A stretch of DNA of 64,000 bases from Lentisphaeria bacterium (GCA_017450705.1 JAFSTC010000055.1:1-64000); one strand, 5' to 3'; numbered from the stretch's first letter, positions 8,229-16,664 are shown. The notes: generated from the letters alone by a model not told the origin. Made by a program: numbers and translations.

Positions 8229-9241
8229 CACATCAGCAGACCTTGAAAGGCGTTGAACAGATACCCGACGATGATAATCCCCAAAACGCAGATGCCGATG
8301 AACAAGGCGAGGAGCCGAGCCATCATGACCTTACGCAGCATAATCATCGACGGCAGGCTCAACGTGGTCACCGCCCTCATGAAGGCGAGTATCGTTCCGA
8401 GCTGTGCGCCTTTTCCAAGCAGGGCTTCGGCAACCGGGATCGTGCCGAAAATGTCAGCATACATCGGTGTTCCCGCCGCAACCGCCAGAATGACGCCGAA
8501 GGGATTCTTCCCGCCCAGTATCGCTTCCACATAGTTCTGCGGAATCCAGTTGTGGATGAATGCCCCCACCGCGACTCCGAGCAGGATGTAAGGGAAGACC
8601 TTCTTGAACGTGCCGATGGTCTCATCCCAGGCAAATCTTAAGCGGGGCTTCTCATCCTTTTCGTCATTTTTCTGCCCGCAGCAGCAACAGCAGCACGGCT
8701 TCTCCGTCGCCACTTGTTCAAGATATTTCTGCAGGCGCATTTTCTCCAGCAGCGTACCACCGACCACTGCGATCACCAGTCCGGCAAGCGTATAGATCGC
8801 CGCGATCTTCGCTCCGAAAATGCTGGTCAAGAGAACCAGACTGCCCAGATCCACCATCGGCGAAGAGATCAGGAACGAGAACGTTACCCCCAGCGGAAGC
8901 CCCGCACGGGTAAAGCCGATGAAAAGAGGGATGGACGAGCACGAGCAAAACGGGGTGACCGTTCCCAGCAGCGCGCCGAAAATGTTTGCCCACAGCCCGT
9001 GATATCTGCCGAGTATCTTTTTGCTCCGTTCCGGCGGGAAATAGCTTTGAATATAGGAGATGATGAAGATCAACACGCAAAGAAGGATCGTGATCTTCAA
9101 TACGTCGTAGAGGAAGAACTGCAGCGTCCCGCCCCACTTGCCCGCAACATCGATCCCGCAACGGACCAAGATTTTTCCGATGAGTTCATTGAGCCAGTTC
9201 ATCCCCAGCAGCTGGCCTTGGATAAAATTCCACAGATTCAT
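8228..9241 (-). CDS. ArsP/YraQ-type permease (UPF0718/DUF318) with a six-cysteine loop
   Basis: 337 residues with about eight membrane segments in two halves. CSCSS at 99-103 and the related second-half block GTPMYADIFG are typical of the ArsP/YraQ permease family, members of which export organoarsenicals or other metalloid compounds. The cytoplasmic linker carries six consecutive cysteines (183-188), encoded by a CTG/TGT-rich tract, followed by a charged stretch; such a run could bind a soft metal. It lies about 50 bases downstream of an ArsR regulator on the same strand, which supports metal/metalloid-induced expression. The cargo is inferred from context. RBS AAAGG precedes the ATG. Confidence 0.8.
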   Translation of the reverse strand: MNLWNFIQGQLLGMNWLNELIGKILVRCGIDVAGKWGGTLQFFLYDVLKITILLCVLIFIISYIQSYFPPERSKKILGRYHGLWANIFGALLGTVTPFCSCSSIPLFIGFTRAGLPLGVTFSFLISSPMVDLGSLVLLTSIFGAKIAAIYTLAGLVIAVVGGTLLEKMRLQKYLEQVATEKPCCCCCCGQKNDEKDEKPRLRFAWDETIGTFKKVFPYILLGVAVGAFIHNWIPQNYVEAILGGKNPFGVILAVAAGTPMYADIFGTIPVAEALLGKGAQLGTILAFMRAVTTLSLPSMIMLRKVMMARLLALFIGICVLGIIIVGYLFNAFQGLLM

Positions 9242-9292
9242 GGCACTACCTTTCCATATTTTGCAAAAAGACTAAATGTGTGTGCAAAAAAA

Positions 9293-9586
9293 TCATTCAT
9301 CCTGTTTTTGCGCGATGCAGTCAATCATGTTCAGAATGCACGGGCAATTCAAGCGGTAATACATCTGCTTGCCGCGTTTGTCGTTGGATATGATCCCGGC
9401 GTTACGCAGAACGGTCAGGTGCTGACTGATCGTGGCAAATTTCACTCCGACCGCATCGACGAACTCGCACACGCAGTGTTCCGCGCCATCGGCAAGCTGC
9501 CGAACGATCCACAGGCGGATGGGATGCCCCAACGCCTTGAATACTTCGGCTTCCCGCTTGCAGCAATTTTTCTCGTAAACCAGCAT
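9293..9586 (-). CDS. arsR: ArsR/SmtB-family metal-responsive repressor
   Basis: 97 residues, normal for the family. The winged-helix core runs from about 14 to 80; EHCVCEF (37-42) corresponds to the ELCVC(D/E)L metal-sensing motif on the recognition helix. Extra cysteines lie at 8-9 and at 81, 83 and 90 (NCPCILNMIDC), enough for a trivalent arsenic/antimony or soft-metal site. ATG at 9586 is chosen because a GAGGT RBS precedes it; a longer in-frame start would overlap the promoter. It should repress itself and the permease downstream, with metal binding releasing the DNA. Confidence 0.88.
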   Translation of the reverse strand: MLVYEKNCCKREAEVFKALGHPIRLWIVRQLADGAEHCVCEFVDAVGVKFATISQHLTVLRNAGIISNDKRGKQMYYRLNCPCILNMIDCIAQKQDE

Positions 9587-9605
9587 ATTCACCTCGTTAT
9601 TTAGT

Positions 9606-9633
9606 AATATAACATAATATTGCACAAAGTCAA
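9606..9633 (-). promoter_or_regulatory. arsR promoter with AT-rich partial dyad
   Basis: Minus strand: -35 TTGACT (9633-9628), 16 bp spacer, -10 TATATT (9611-9606). The spacer and -10 contain an imperfect dyad (AATAT then ATATT), placed where an ArsR dimer could block RNA polymerase. Operator assignment is inference. Confidence 0.6.
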
Positions 9634-9671
9634 GTCATATGCCGTTTATTTCAAGATGTTGCGCTCCGAAG

Positions 9672-9738
9672 TGAAATGTACGGAACAACCAGAGTCAAGT
9701 ATCTGGCGCGGGGGGCTAAAGTTTCAATAAATCGGTTA
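9672..9738. repeat. 67-bp imperfect repeat, copy B
   Basis: Partner of 8162-8228. It ends on the stop codon of the SIMPL-domain gene. A weaker resemblance is seen at 11983-12004, next to the stop of the esterase gene. Confidence 0.5.
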
Positions 9739-10392
9739 TGCTATCTCCCAAACAAAGGTCGCATTGTCGTTGAGTTTGATATCCTCGGGGTCGATCTCCG
9801 GTTCGCTGTATACTCCCGTCGGAGCGGAGCCGAAAATCCCGCTGTCATACTTCGTGTGAGGAAAGATGTTGATCTCGCTCCAGTTGTAATCGATCCGCAC
9901 CACACTCCCGAGCGTTACGCCGATGGCGTTGCAAAGCGTTTCCGCCTTCTTGCGAGCATTCTTCGCGGCACTGTCAAGCAGCGCAGTCTCGGCCTCGCCG
10001 GAGTCTGCCAGCGTAAAGTCCACGCCGACCTTGCAGTCCGCATGAGACTCGGCGATGAAGTGCAAGACCGTTTTCAGCAGTTTGATGTCGAGCGGAAACT
10101 CCACCTTGAAATCGTGGGAACACTTCCACCCGACAAAAACGGATCGATAGTTCCCATCCCTGTTCTTTTCCGAACGGAACTCCGTGGTCACTCCGAAATT
10201 GGAGGTCTTGAGGGAATCACCCGGCAGACCGGCCTTGACGATGGCGTCCTTGAGGAGGTCGCAACGCTCCCCGGCGATTTTCATGCACTGGTCGTAATCG
10301 CAGCTGGTGGTCTCCAGCTCAAGCGACAACACCACGAGGTCCGGCTTCATCGTGACCTGCCCGACACCCTTGACCGTAATCAGTTTTTCCAT
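9736..10392 (-). CDS. SIMPL-domain protein (DUF541, YggE-like)
   Basis: 218 residues matching a single SIMPL/DUF541 domain. It starts with the typical ITVKGVGQVTMKPD, has the central helix with AKNARKKAETL, and ends in a beta-rich tail. Family members form ring-like oligomers and are linked to oxidative-stress tolerance (YggE), but the biochemical activity is not settled. Unlike YggE it has no signal peptide, so it is predicted cytoplasmic. The gene begins 15 bases after the unknown gene at 10408 on the same strand and may be co-transcribed with it and with the next gene upstream. Confidence 0.8.
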   Translation of the reverse strand: MEKLITVKGVGQVTMKPDLVVLSLELETTSCDYDQCMKIAGERCDLLKDAIVKAGLPGDSLKTSNFGVTTEFRSEKNRDGNYRSVFVGWKCSHDFKVEFPLDIKLLKTVLHFIAESHADCKVGVDFTLADSGEAETALLDSAAKNARKKAETLCNAIGVTLGSVVRIDYNWSEINIFPHTKYDSGIFGSAPTGVYSEPEIDPEDIKLNDNATFVWEIA

Positions 10393-10407
10393 AACGCACT
10401 TCCCTTC

Positions 10408-11238
10408 TTACTTGTTTTTAGTGAAATTCGTGATGTCCCACTCACCACCGCAGACGAAACCGTTAAGTGCGGCGGAGCACTTTATCGTTTCCAGTTTCAC
10501 AACGGTGATCTTGTCACAGTAGATGCGGAATCCGTCAAACTCGAAGACAAGCACTTCCGGATGTTCATAAGCCGGAAAAATTCGGACATCACTGAGCCAG
10601 CGCGAGTCCTTTTCATAGTTGTATTCCACGTCTTCGATTCCGTCGAAACGCAGCGTGGCAACCTTGAGCTTTCCCGGCACCTGCTTCGAAAAAAAAGTTT
10701 CCGCGACCTGTACTATGATAGCCTGCTCGACCGGACGGTGTTCGAATTTTAGGATCACGCCATCGTGAAAGATGAAGTCCTGCAGCAAATCGTGATTGAT
10801 GGCCAGCGGCAGATGCCGCTTGTAATCCCAATCATCATCCTTGGTCTGCTCCAATTCATATGCTTGCCGGTTCTCGTCATCCTGCAGTACGCTGACGGTT
10901 TGCTCAAAATTTTTCATTTCGCTTTCAGTAGGCGCACCATCGGCGGCAGCCTTGGCAAGTTCATACTCCTTACTCGCTTCGGCCAAAAAACCGTCGGCTT
11001 CGGGCATAAAGAAGGCAGAAGGCCAAGTCTTGGCTTCAAATGCTTGATACATGCTCCACAGGATTCGAGCGTAGAGCCGATGGTCTTTTTCGGGCATCAT
11101 CGACGCCTTGACATAAGCATCGAGCAGATGCCGCCGCCCATTTCGGTCATCGCGCACCCAGACTTCTCCGGGGTTAGCAGGACCGTAAATACACCTTCTG
11201 AATGCTTCGTAGTCGGCGTTGATGTCTTTCCAATCCAT
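10408..11238 (-). CDS. Hypothetical protein, 276 residues
   Basis: No family recognised with confidence. The start is well supported: the RBS AGGAGG lies just before the ATG at 11238. The N-terminal part is helical and acidic, with a Glu/Asp/Lys-rich middle (about 95-135); the last 120 residues look beta-rich and open with FHDGVILKFE. That layout recalls small Firmicute proteins with a DUF4085-like tail, but this is only an impression. No signal peptide or membrane segment. It sits between the SIMPL gene and another unknown gene, all on the minus strand with gaps of 11-15 bases, so a three-gene operon from the promoter near 11.8 kb is likely. Confidence 0.65.
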   Translation of the reverse strand: MDWKDINADYEAFRRCIYGPANPGEVWVRDDRNGRRHLLDAYVKASMMPEKDHRLYARILWSMYQAFEAKTWPSAFFMPEADGFLAEASKEYELAKAAADGAPTESEMKNFEQTVSVLQDDENRQAYELEQTKDDDWDYKRHLPLAINHDLLQDFIFHDGVILKFEHRPVEQAIIVQVAETFFSKQVPGKLKVATLRFDGIEDVEYNYEKDSRWLSDVRIFPAYEHPEVLVFEFDGFRIYCDKITVVKLETIKCSAALNGFVCGGEWDITNFTKNK

Positions 11239-11249
11239 GGTTTTCCTCC

Positions 11250-11744
11250 TCACTTCGATGACGAAAGCCTTAACTTCGCCAGACCCTTGACGATATCCTC
11301 CCGACGAAAACGATGCGCGACATAGCGGTACTGCAGGAACGGACAATCGAAGAAAAGGCCTTCCGCCGGGCAATCCTCAAATCCCCCTTTCGGACGGTAG
11401 AACTCGCATGACTCGCATGGGCCGACTCTCCGCAGCGGATCGCGCCAGACCATGATTATCGTGTCATCCTTGTGAAAACAACGGACGGGGAAATCAATAT
11501 AGTCATCATCCGGAATGCCGCAAGTGCATGTAAATGGAGAGTAATCTCCCGGACGCTGGAGCATTCGCTCAAACTCCGAAATGTCTATCGCGGGGCAGTC
11601 CGGTTCTTCTCCGTTGATCTTCACACGATCCCGCATCCAAACCCCATCGATCATGATGTATCCGCACTCATATCCGGGCTGCGGCGGCTCCGGCGCGACC
11701 TCCCGGTAAAAACTGATTCCATCGAATTTTCTACGTTTTTTCAT
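11250..11744 (-). CDS. Hypothetical cysteine-rich protein, 164 residues
   Basis: No family recognised. Translation from ATG 11744 (RBS AGGAG 11 bases upstream) gives a soluble, acidic protein that starts with a basic MKKRRK. Cysteines cluster as CTCG, CESC and two further single residues, which could form one or two metal sites. First gene of the run that continues with the 276-residue unknown and the SIMPL protein. Its promoter carries two palindromes, so the trio is probably under repressor control. Base composition is visibly more AT-rich than the flanking core genes, consistent with acquired DNA. Confidence 0.65.
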   Translation of the reverse strand: MKKRRKFDGISFYREVAPEPPQPGYECGYIMIDGVWMRDRVKINGEEPDCPAIDISEFERMLQRPGDYSPFTCTCGIPDDDYIDFPVRCFHKDDTIIMVWRDPLRRVGPCESCEFYRPKGGFEDCPAEGLFFDCPFLQYRYVAHRFRREDIVKGLAKLRLSSSK

Positions 11745-11774
11745 CGGAACACAGTCTCCTGTTTTGTTTTTCTT

Positions 11775-11818
11775 TGCGTATAATATACGCATATAAACTG
11801 ACAAATAATGTCAGTCAA
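11775..11818 (-). promoter_or_regulatory. Promoter with two palindromic operator candidates
   Basis: Minus strand: -35 TTGACT (11818-11813), 17 bp spacer, -10 TATATG (11795-11790). Palindrome 1 is ACTGACA-AATAA-TGTCAGT (11797-11815), filling the spacer. Palindrome 2 is TGCGTATA-A-TATACGCA (11775-11791), covering the start site. Their perfection and position suggest a repressor; the regulator is unknown. Confidence 0.65.
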
Positions 11819-11821
11819 AAG

Positions 11822-11848
11822 AAAAAACCGTAAAAAATCGGTTTTTTT
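11822..11848. terminator. Bidirectional intrinsic terminator
   Basis: AAAAAACCG (11822-11830), an 8-base loop and CGGTTTTTTT. It separates the esterase/MATE genes from the promoter at 11.8 kb and would stop leftward read-through. Confidence 0.65.
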
Positions 11849-11912
11849 CATGCACGATGTCATGCGGTGAAAAATCGTAAACGGCGACGACATTCTGCCT
11901 AAAAACATCATC

Positions 11913-11947
11913 CGTCCCGACCTATCGGTTTTTACCCTCAAGCAAGG
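11913..11947 (+). repeat. Weak tRNA-Pro 3' remnant
   Basis: CGTCCCGACC followed by a T-run and ACCCTCAAGCAA resembles the tRNA-Pro 3' end plus the flank seen at 25381-25425 (ACCATTTTTTTACCCTGAGCAA). Similarity is short and the case rests on the better copies. Confidence 0.35.
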
Positions 11948-12004
11948 AGAGTCGCGCCGGACCGGGCGGCAAAAAAAACAGAGTCACAAGGGCGCGGATA
12001 ACGA

Positions 12005-13171
12005 TCACTCCGGGGTTTCGACCGTGATCTTCGCCGTGTAATCCGGATGCGAGGCGTCCGCGTCCGCCCGGAGCGTGAGACTCCGTCCGTTGACCTCGAT
12101 CTTCAGCGGCGCAGAAAGGTCGGCCATCGCCGGATGCAGTCGGCAGAGGAATTTGCCGACGTTTTCCGCGTGGAACCGGAAGCGGTTGCCGCCGAGATTT
12201 TCCGCGGTCAGACGCGCTCCCTCATGCGCGGCTTTTTTCAGGAAGAAACTCTGCGCTTCGAGCTCGTCGATGGTCCAGGCAACATTCGGACCGGTCAGAC
12301 AAATCTTGTCCAGTTCGATCTTGCCCGGCACGGTTTCCAGAATTTCCAGATAGCGGGACTTCAGACTGCATTCGAGGTCGGGATTACAGGAACCGTTGGG
12401 GGTGACGACCGCGCAGCGCGGGGCGTAGGGCGCGCGTTTCTGCCGTCCGGCCCAGCGCAGAAAACGCGTCAGCGCCATCTGCGTCGGCTCCCAGCCCAGA
12501 CCGTGGCCGCCGTCATGTTCGTCGTAGACGTGTTCCACCCCGTCGCGCAGCATCAGCTCGTGCGCGGCACGGGCGAAGGAGACCCCGCACCAGTCGTGAT
12601 GACGCGGCTCCGGGTGCGGCGCACTGTAATGCCGCGCACAATCGTATTTTGCGTGCATGATGTAGACCGGCGTGCCGAGGAATCCCTTGAAATCCTCCTC
12701 GAGCCACGCGCCGGCGCTCAGCCATACTCCGGCAAAACGGTCCGCAAGAAGCGCGCCCTGATGATACGCTCCGAAACCGCCCATCGAGTGTCCGCCGAAA
12801 ATGATCCGGTCGCGTTCGATGTTGAATTTACGGCAGGCATCCTCAATGACCGCCAGAATGAAATCGGAGACTCCGGCGCAGTTCCAGCGTCTGTCTTCAG
12901 CCGCGGGCGGGGCGGCAGGCGCCACGGTGATGAACGGAATGTTGTCGATATGCGGACGCAGCCCGCCGTTTTCCGGGTTCAGATAAGTTGTGTAAGGCTG
13001 GTCGGGCGTGGAATTCCGGTCGCCGCCATGCATGAAGAAAAACAGTCCGATCGGCTGACCCGGGTCGTAACCGGACGGGATCAGCGCGTAGACCGGACAA
13101 TCCGGATACTCGGGCAGGATCCACGGTTTCAAGACACGGTCGCCGGGGTAAAAATCGAATGAGGTCATCAT
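12005..13171 (-). CDS. Alpha/beta-hydrolase, carbohydrate esterase/PHB-depolymerase-like
   Basis: 388 residues. GHSMGG places the nucleophile at S129; D177 (AKYD) and H223 (DGGHG) complete the triad. HGG near 48-50 is the oxyanion region. The last 130 residues form a beta-rich extension. No signal peptide is seen, so it is probably cytoplasmic and acts on a small imported ester. RBS AAAGGAG lies six bases from ATG 13171. It lies 40 bases after the MATE gene and is probably co-transcribed. The substrate is unknown; acetyl-xylan, feruloyl or antibiotic esters are all possible. Confidence 0.78.
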   Translation of the reverse strand: MMTSFDFYPGDRVLKPWILPEYPDCPVYALIPSGYDPGQPIGLFFFMHGGDRNSTPDQPYTTYLNPENGGLRPHIDNIPFITVAPAAPPAAEDRRWNCAGVSDFILAVIEDACRKFNIERDRIIFGGHSMGGFGAYHQGALLADRFAGVWLSAGAWLEEDFKGFLGTPVYIMHAKYDCARHYSAPHPEPRHHDWCGVSFARAAHELMLRDGVEHVYDEHDGGHGLGWEPTQMALTRFLRWAGRQKRAPYAPRCAVVTPNGSCNPDLECSLKSRYLEILETVPGKIELDKICLTGPNVAWTIDELEAQSFFLKKAAHEGARLTAENLGGNRFRFHAENVGKFLCRLHPAMADLSAPLKIEVNGRSLTLRADADASHPDYTAKITVETPE

Positions 13172-13211
13172 CTGCAACTCCTTTCAAGTTCGGCATGATA
13201 AATATTGAAAT

Positions 13212-14603
13212 TCATTTATTCCTCCCGGCCTTTTTGGCGAGGGACAGCGGGATCCATGCGCCGGAGCGGTAGCGCCAGTAAAATCCGGTCAGACGGACGA
13301 TCCAGTCAAAAACCATGGCGATCCAGACGGCCAGGACACCGCTGTGGATCCAGCCGGCGATCAGATAACTGAACCCGACTCGGATCGCCAGCATGGAGCC
13401 GACCGAAATGCACATGGTGGCCCGGACATCGTTCATCGAACGGAGGATGTTCGGGAAAACAAAGGAGATCGGCCACAGGAAGATCCCGATCCCGTTATGG
13501 ATCAGGATCAGATACCAGGCCAGTTTCCGGGTGTCGGCATCGATCTTGCTGAAACAGGCCAGGATCAGCGGCGTCAATGCGAATACCAGAATATTCCAGA
13601 GGATGTGCGCGGAATATGCCCATTTCATCATTTTCCCGACATAGTACCGGATCTGCTTTTCATCGCCGGCGCCCACAGCCTGACCGATGACCGTAACGAC
13701 CGCCAGACAGAACACCCCGCCGCAGATCGCGCCGATCATATCGACCGTAGTGGCAACGGCGTTGGCGGCGATCTCCCTGGTGCCGTAAGTGGCGATCAAC
13801 CCCAGGACCAAGACCCTGCCGAACTGGAACACCCCGTTCTCGATCCCTCCCGGGATCCCGATGTACAGGATCTTTTTTACCAGCTGCCACGAAAGGCGGA
13901 AGCCTTTCCGGAAATCGATATGGACGCTCAGGGACCGGTTTGAAATCATGAAAAGGATGATCAGCATCGAAGAGAAACGGGCAGCCAGGGTGGCATAAGC
14001 CGCCCCGGCGACCCCCATGCGGAAACAATAAATGAACAATGCGTTTCCGACGATGTTGATGATATTGCCAGCCAGAGAAATATACATGGTGGTCTTCGTC
14101 CGGTTCATGGAACGGAACAGCGCCGCACTGCCGCCGTAGACCGCGATAAAAGGGACACCGACAAGAGTGATCCGGAAATAACTCATTACCCCCGCATGAA
14201 CATCCGCCGGCAGCTGGCCGTACAGAATGCGGACAACATCCGGCAGCAGCAATTCGACCATAACACAAATGGCAGCTCCGGAAAACAGGCCGATCGCCAG
14301 AAGCTGTTTCGCACTTTCCCTCGCACGGGTCAGACTGCCTCCGCCGAGATATTGCGACACGACCACCGCGCCTCCGGTCGACAGTGCGAACAACACGCTG
14401 GTCACACAGCGGTTGAAACTGTCGACCAGGGAGACCGCCGAGATACTTGCCTCCCCCAAGCCGGCGACCATCAGGGTATCGGCGGTTCCCACCAGAATAA
14501 ACAGGAGCTGTTCGACAAAAAGAGGCAGAACAAGACGGAAAATATCGCGGTTGGTGAAGAGCGTATACCGCTTGTCATCTGCGAAAGAAAACAAATTATT
14601 CAT
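13212..14603 (-). CDS. MATE-family efflux transporter
   Basis: 463 residues with about twelve hydrophobic segments in two related halves, the size and pattern of multidrug and toxic-compound extrusion proteins (cation/drug antiport). The N-terminal half contains LFVEQLLFILVGTADTLMV, typical of the first helix of the MATE fold. ATG at 14603 is favoured (AGGA 11 bases upstream); an earlier in-frame ATG near 14621 lacks an RBS. The esterase follows on the same strand, so a detoxification or export pair is plausible. No promoter was recognised; the sequence just upstream is the decayed grpB copy. Confidence 0.85.
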   Translation of the reverse strand: MNNLFSFADDKRYTLFTNRDIFRLVLPLFVEQLLFILVGTADTLMVAGLGEASISAVSLVDSFNRCVTSVLFALSTGGAVVVSQYLGGGSLTRARESAKQLLAIGLFSGAAICVMVELLLPDVVRILYGQLPADVHAGVMSYFRITLVGVPFIAVYGGSAALFRSMNRTKTTMYISLAGNIINIVGNALFIYCFRMGVAGAAYATLAARFSSMLIILFMISNRSLSVHIDFRKGFRLSWQLVKKILYIGIPGGIENGVFQFGRVLVLGLIATYGTREIAANAVATTVDMIGAICGGVFCLAVVTVIGQAVGAGDEKQIRYYVGKMMKWAYSAHILWNILVFALTPLILACFSKIDADTRKLAWYLILIHNGIGIFLWPISFVFPNILRSMNDVRATMCISVGSMLAIRVGFSYLIAGWIHSGVLAVWIAMVFDWIVRLTGFYWRYRSGAWIPLSLAKKAGRNK

Positions 14604-14646
14604 GAGAACATGATCCTGCATGCTGCCGGAAAGCCCGGAGTACAAC

Positions 14647-14768
14647 TCAGTTTTTTCTTCGTTTGCGGGCTTCTTTCACGCAAGCCCGGATGAAATCGCC
14701 CTTGGCTTCGGTGTAAGCCACAATTCCTCCGGCGTCATCTCCGACAACGGTTTCGCAAATTCAGTCAT
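14647..14768 (-). pseudogene. grpB deletion derivative
   Basis: The first 17 codons read MTEFAKPLSEMTPEELW, nearly the N-terminus of the intact GrpB-family protein at 24755-25327. After an out-of-frame junction the sequence encodes AYTEAKGDFIRACVKEAR, nearly its C-terminus, then a stop. About 170 internal codons are missing. The -10 box of the intact copy (TATAGT) is changed at the matching place, so the promoter is also dead. Confidence 0.85.
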
Positions 14769-14867
14769 ACCCAATACTCCCAAAGATAAGATACCGCAAT
14801 GCAGAACGCGTCCGTTCCAGGCAAAAAAATTCCGGCTCCGTTCCCGACAGCGGTTGACAAGGAGCCG

Positions 14868-14895
14868 GAGCGCTGCGTCCGGGACGCAAAGGGCC
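14868..14895 (+). repeat. Decayed tRNA-Pro anticodon-arm remnant
   Basis: GAGCGCTGCGTCCGGGACGC and the next eight bases match the D/anticodon-arm region of tRNA-Pro except for two substitutions and one inserted base. It lies 100 bases upstream of the grpB remnant, the same order as at 25381. Flanking bases (14769-14867 and 14896-14990) hold no gene. Confidence 0.6.
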
Positions 14896-14990
14896 GCGGG
14901 GAACCGTGCTTTACAGATCCCGAGGCCAGTCGAGATCAATTACTGCGAAAAGCGTCACACCGTGATAAAATGTTCCCTTTCCACGGGGCA

Positions 14991-16664
14991 TTACTTTTTC
15001 AGCTTTTTCAGGGCGTCTTGGGCATCTTTATTCCCATGGTCGGCAGCTTTGCGATACCATTTCTCCGCTTCGGCGAGGTCCTTGCTGACGCCTTCGCCGT
15101 TCTGATAGCAATATCCCAGGCCGTATTCGGCTTCCGCATACCCCTGCTCCGCGGATCTCCGGCACCATTTCACCGCTTCGGAGAGATCCTTTTGGACGCC
15201 TTCGCCGGAATAATAGCAATACCCCAAATTGAATTGGGCTTCCGCATATCCCTGCTCCGCGGATTTCCGGAGCCATTTCATCGCTTCGGCCAGATCCTTT
15301 TTGACCTCTCTGCCGTAATAATAGCCCGCCGCGAGATTGAATTGGGCTTCCGCGAATCCCTGTTCCGCGGATTTCCGAAGCCATTTCACGGCTTCGGCCG
15401 GATCCTTTTTGACTTCCTGTCCGTAATAGTAGCAGGCGGCAAGATTGAACTGAGCTTCCGCATGGCCCTGCTCCGCGGCCGCGCGAAGCCACTTCATCGC
15501 CTCGGCCGGATCCTTGCCGATGTCATTGCCGTAATAATAGCTTTTCGCGAGATTGAACTGGGCATCCGCATATCCCTGCTCCGCGGATCTCCGATACCAT
15601 TTTATCGCCTCGACCGGATCCTTTTTCAGGCCTTCGCCGGAAGAAAGGAATGAACCGAGATAGAATTGGGCTTCGGCATTGCCCTGTTCCGCGGATTTCC
15701 GAAGCCATTTCATCGCTTCGGCCAGATCCTTGCCGATGCCTCTGCCGTAATAATAACCTGCCGCGAGGTTGAGCTGGGCATCCGCCTGCCCCTGTTCCGC
15801 GGCTTTGCGGACCCATTTCACCGCTTCGGCCAGATCCTTGCCGACGCCTTTGCCCTCATAATAGCACAATCCGAGGTTGTTCTGGGCATCGGCATGCCCC
15901 TGTTCCGCGGCTTTGCGATACCACTTCACCGCCTCGGCCGGATCCTTCTCGATGCCGTTGCCATTGGCATAGCACAGTCCGAGGTTGTTCTGGGCATCCG
16001 CGACACCCTGCTCGGCAGCTTTGCGATACCATTTCACCGCCTCGGCCGGATCCTTCTCGACTCCGTTGCCTGACTCATAACTCATTCCGAGATTGAATCG
16101 GGCATCCGCGACACCCTGCTCGGCAGCTTTGCGGAACCATTTCACAGCCTCGGCCGGATCTTTCCCGACGCCATTGCCGTCGGCATAGCACAAGCCGAGG
16201 TTGTTCTGGGCATCCGCGACACCTTGATCCGCGGCTTTGCGGTACCATTTCACAGCCTCGGCCGGATCCTTCTTGACGCCATAGCCATTGGCATAGCATA
16301 CGCCGAGACCGAACTGCGCCTCCGCGTGCCCCTGTGCCGCAGCCATGCGCCCGTATTTCACCGCGGAAACGTAATCCTCCCGGTCGGCAAAACCGACAGC
16401 TTTCTGATACAGAGCCTCGGCATCATCCGGTTTGGCGGAGAACGCTTTCGGAAACTCTTTATGCAGTTCGGCGATCTTTTCCTTCTCCGGTTTCGCCGAA
16501 TCGGAAATGGCCAGGAGTTTTTTTCTGGCGGCCCCATGATCCTGCGAGCCCGGCTCGTATGTCCGGTCCAGCCATTGTTCGGCACGCCGGCGTTCTTCTT
16601 CGAAACCCTGTGCGAACGCTCCCAGAAGCGCCGCGGTCAGCATCGTCGTCAATATTCTTTTCAT
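14991..16664 (-). CDS. Exported SEL1-repeat protein, 12 full repeats
   Basis: 557 residues: signal peptide (about 1-19), a short helical region, then twelve 36-residue SEL1/TPR-like repeats of the type AEAQFNLGxCYxxGxGVxKD and a thirteenth partial one. SEL1 solenoids bind other proteins; secreted ones often serve in signalling or host interaction, but no partner is seen here. The repeats are also very similar as DNA (108-bp period), so they expanded recently and copy number may vary between strains. RBS GGAGGAAG precedes the ATG. Predicted location is periplasm or cell exterior. It is transcribed alone from the promoter at 16737. Confidence 0.9.
   Translation of the reverse strand: MKRILTTMLTAALLGAFAQGFEEERRRAEQWLDRTYEPGSQDHGAARKKLLAISDSAKPEKEKIAELHKEFPKAFSAKPDDAEALYQKAVGFADREDYVSAVKYGRMAAAQGHAEAQFGLGVCYANGYGVKKDPAEAVKWYRKAADQGVADAQNNLGLCYADGNGVGKDPAEAVKWFRKAAEQGVADARFNLGMSYESGNGVEKDPAEAVKWYRKAAEQGVADAQNNLGLCYANGNGIEKDPAEAVKWYRKAAEQGHADAQNNLGLCYYEGKGVGKDLAEAVKWVRKAAEQGQADAQLNLAAGYYYGRGIGKDLAEAMKWLRKSAEQGNAEAQFYLGSFLSSGEGLKKDPVEAIKWYRRSAEQGYADAQFNLAKSYYYGNDIGKDPAEAMKWLRAAAEQGHAEAQFNLAACYYYGQEVKKDPAEAVKWLRKSAEQGFAEAQFNLAAGYYYGREVKKDLAEAMKWLRKSAEQGYAEAQFNLGYCYYSGEGVQKDLSEAVKWCRRSAEQGYAEAEYGLGYCYQNGEGVSKDLAEAEKWYRKAADHGNKDAQDALKKLKK

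Noticed and set aside
8162-9738. Integron attC sites
   Set aside because: The repeats lack paired RYYYAAC/GTTRRRY core sites and no integrase was seen.
14991-16664. Regular 108-bp repeats as a CRISPR array
   Set aside because: The period encodes in-frame SEL1 units without unique spacers; no cas gene is present. No CRISPR was seen anywhere in the window.
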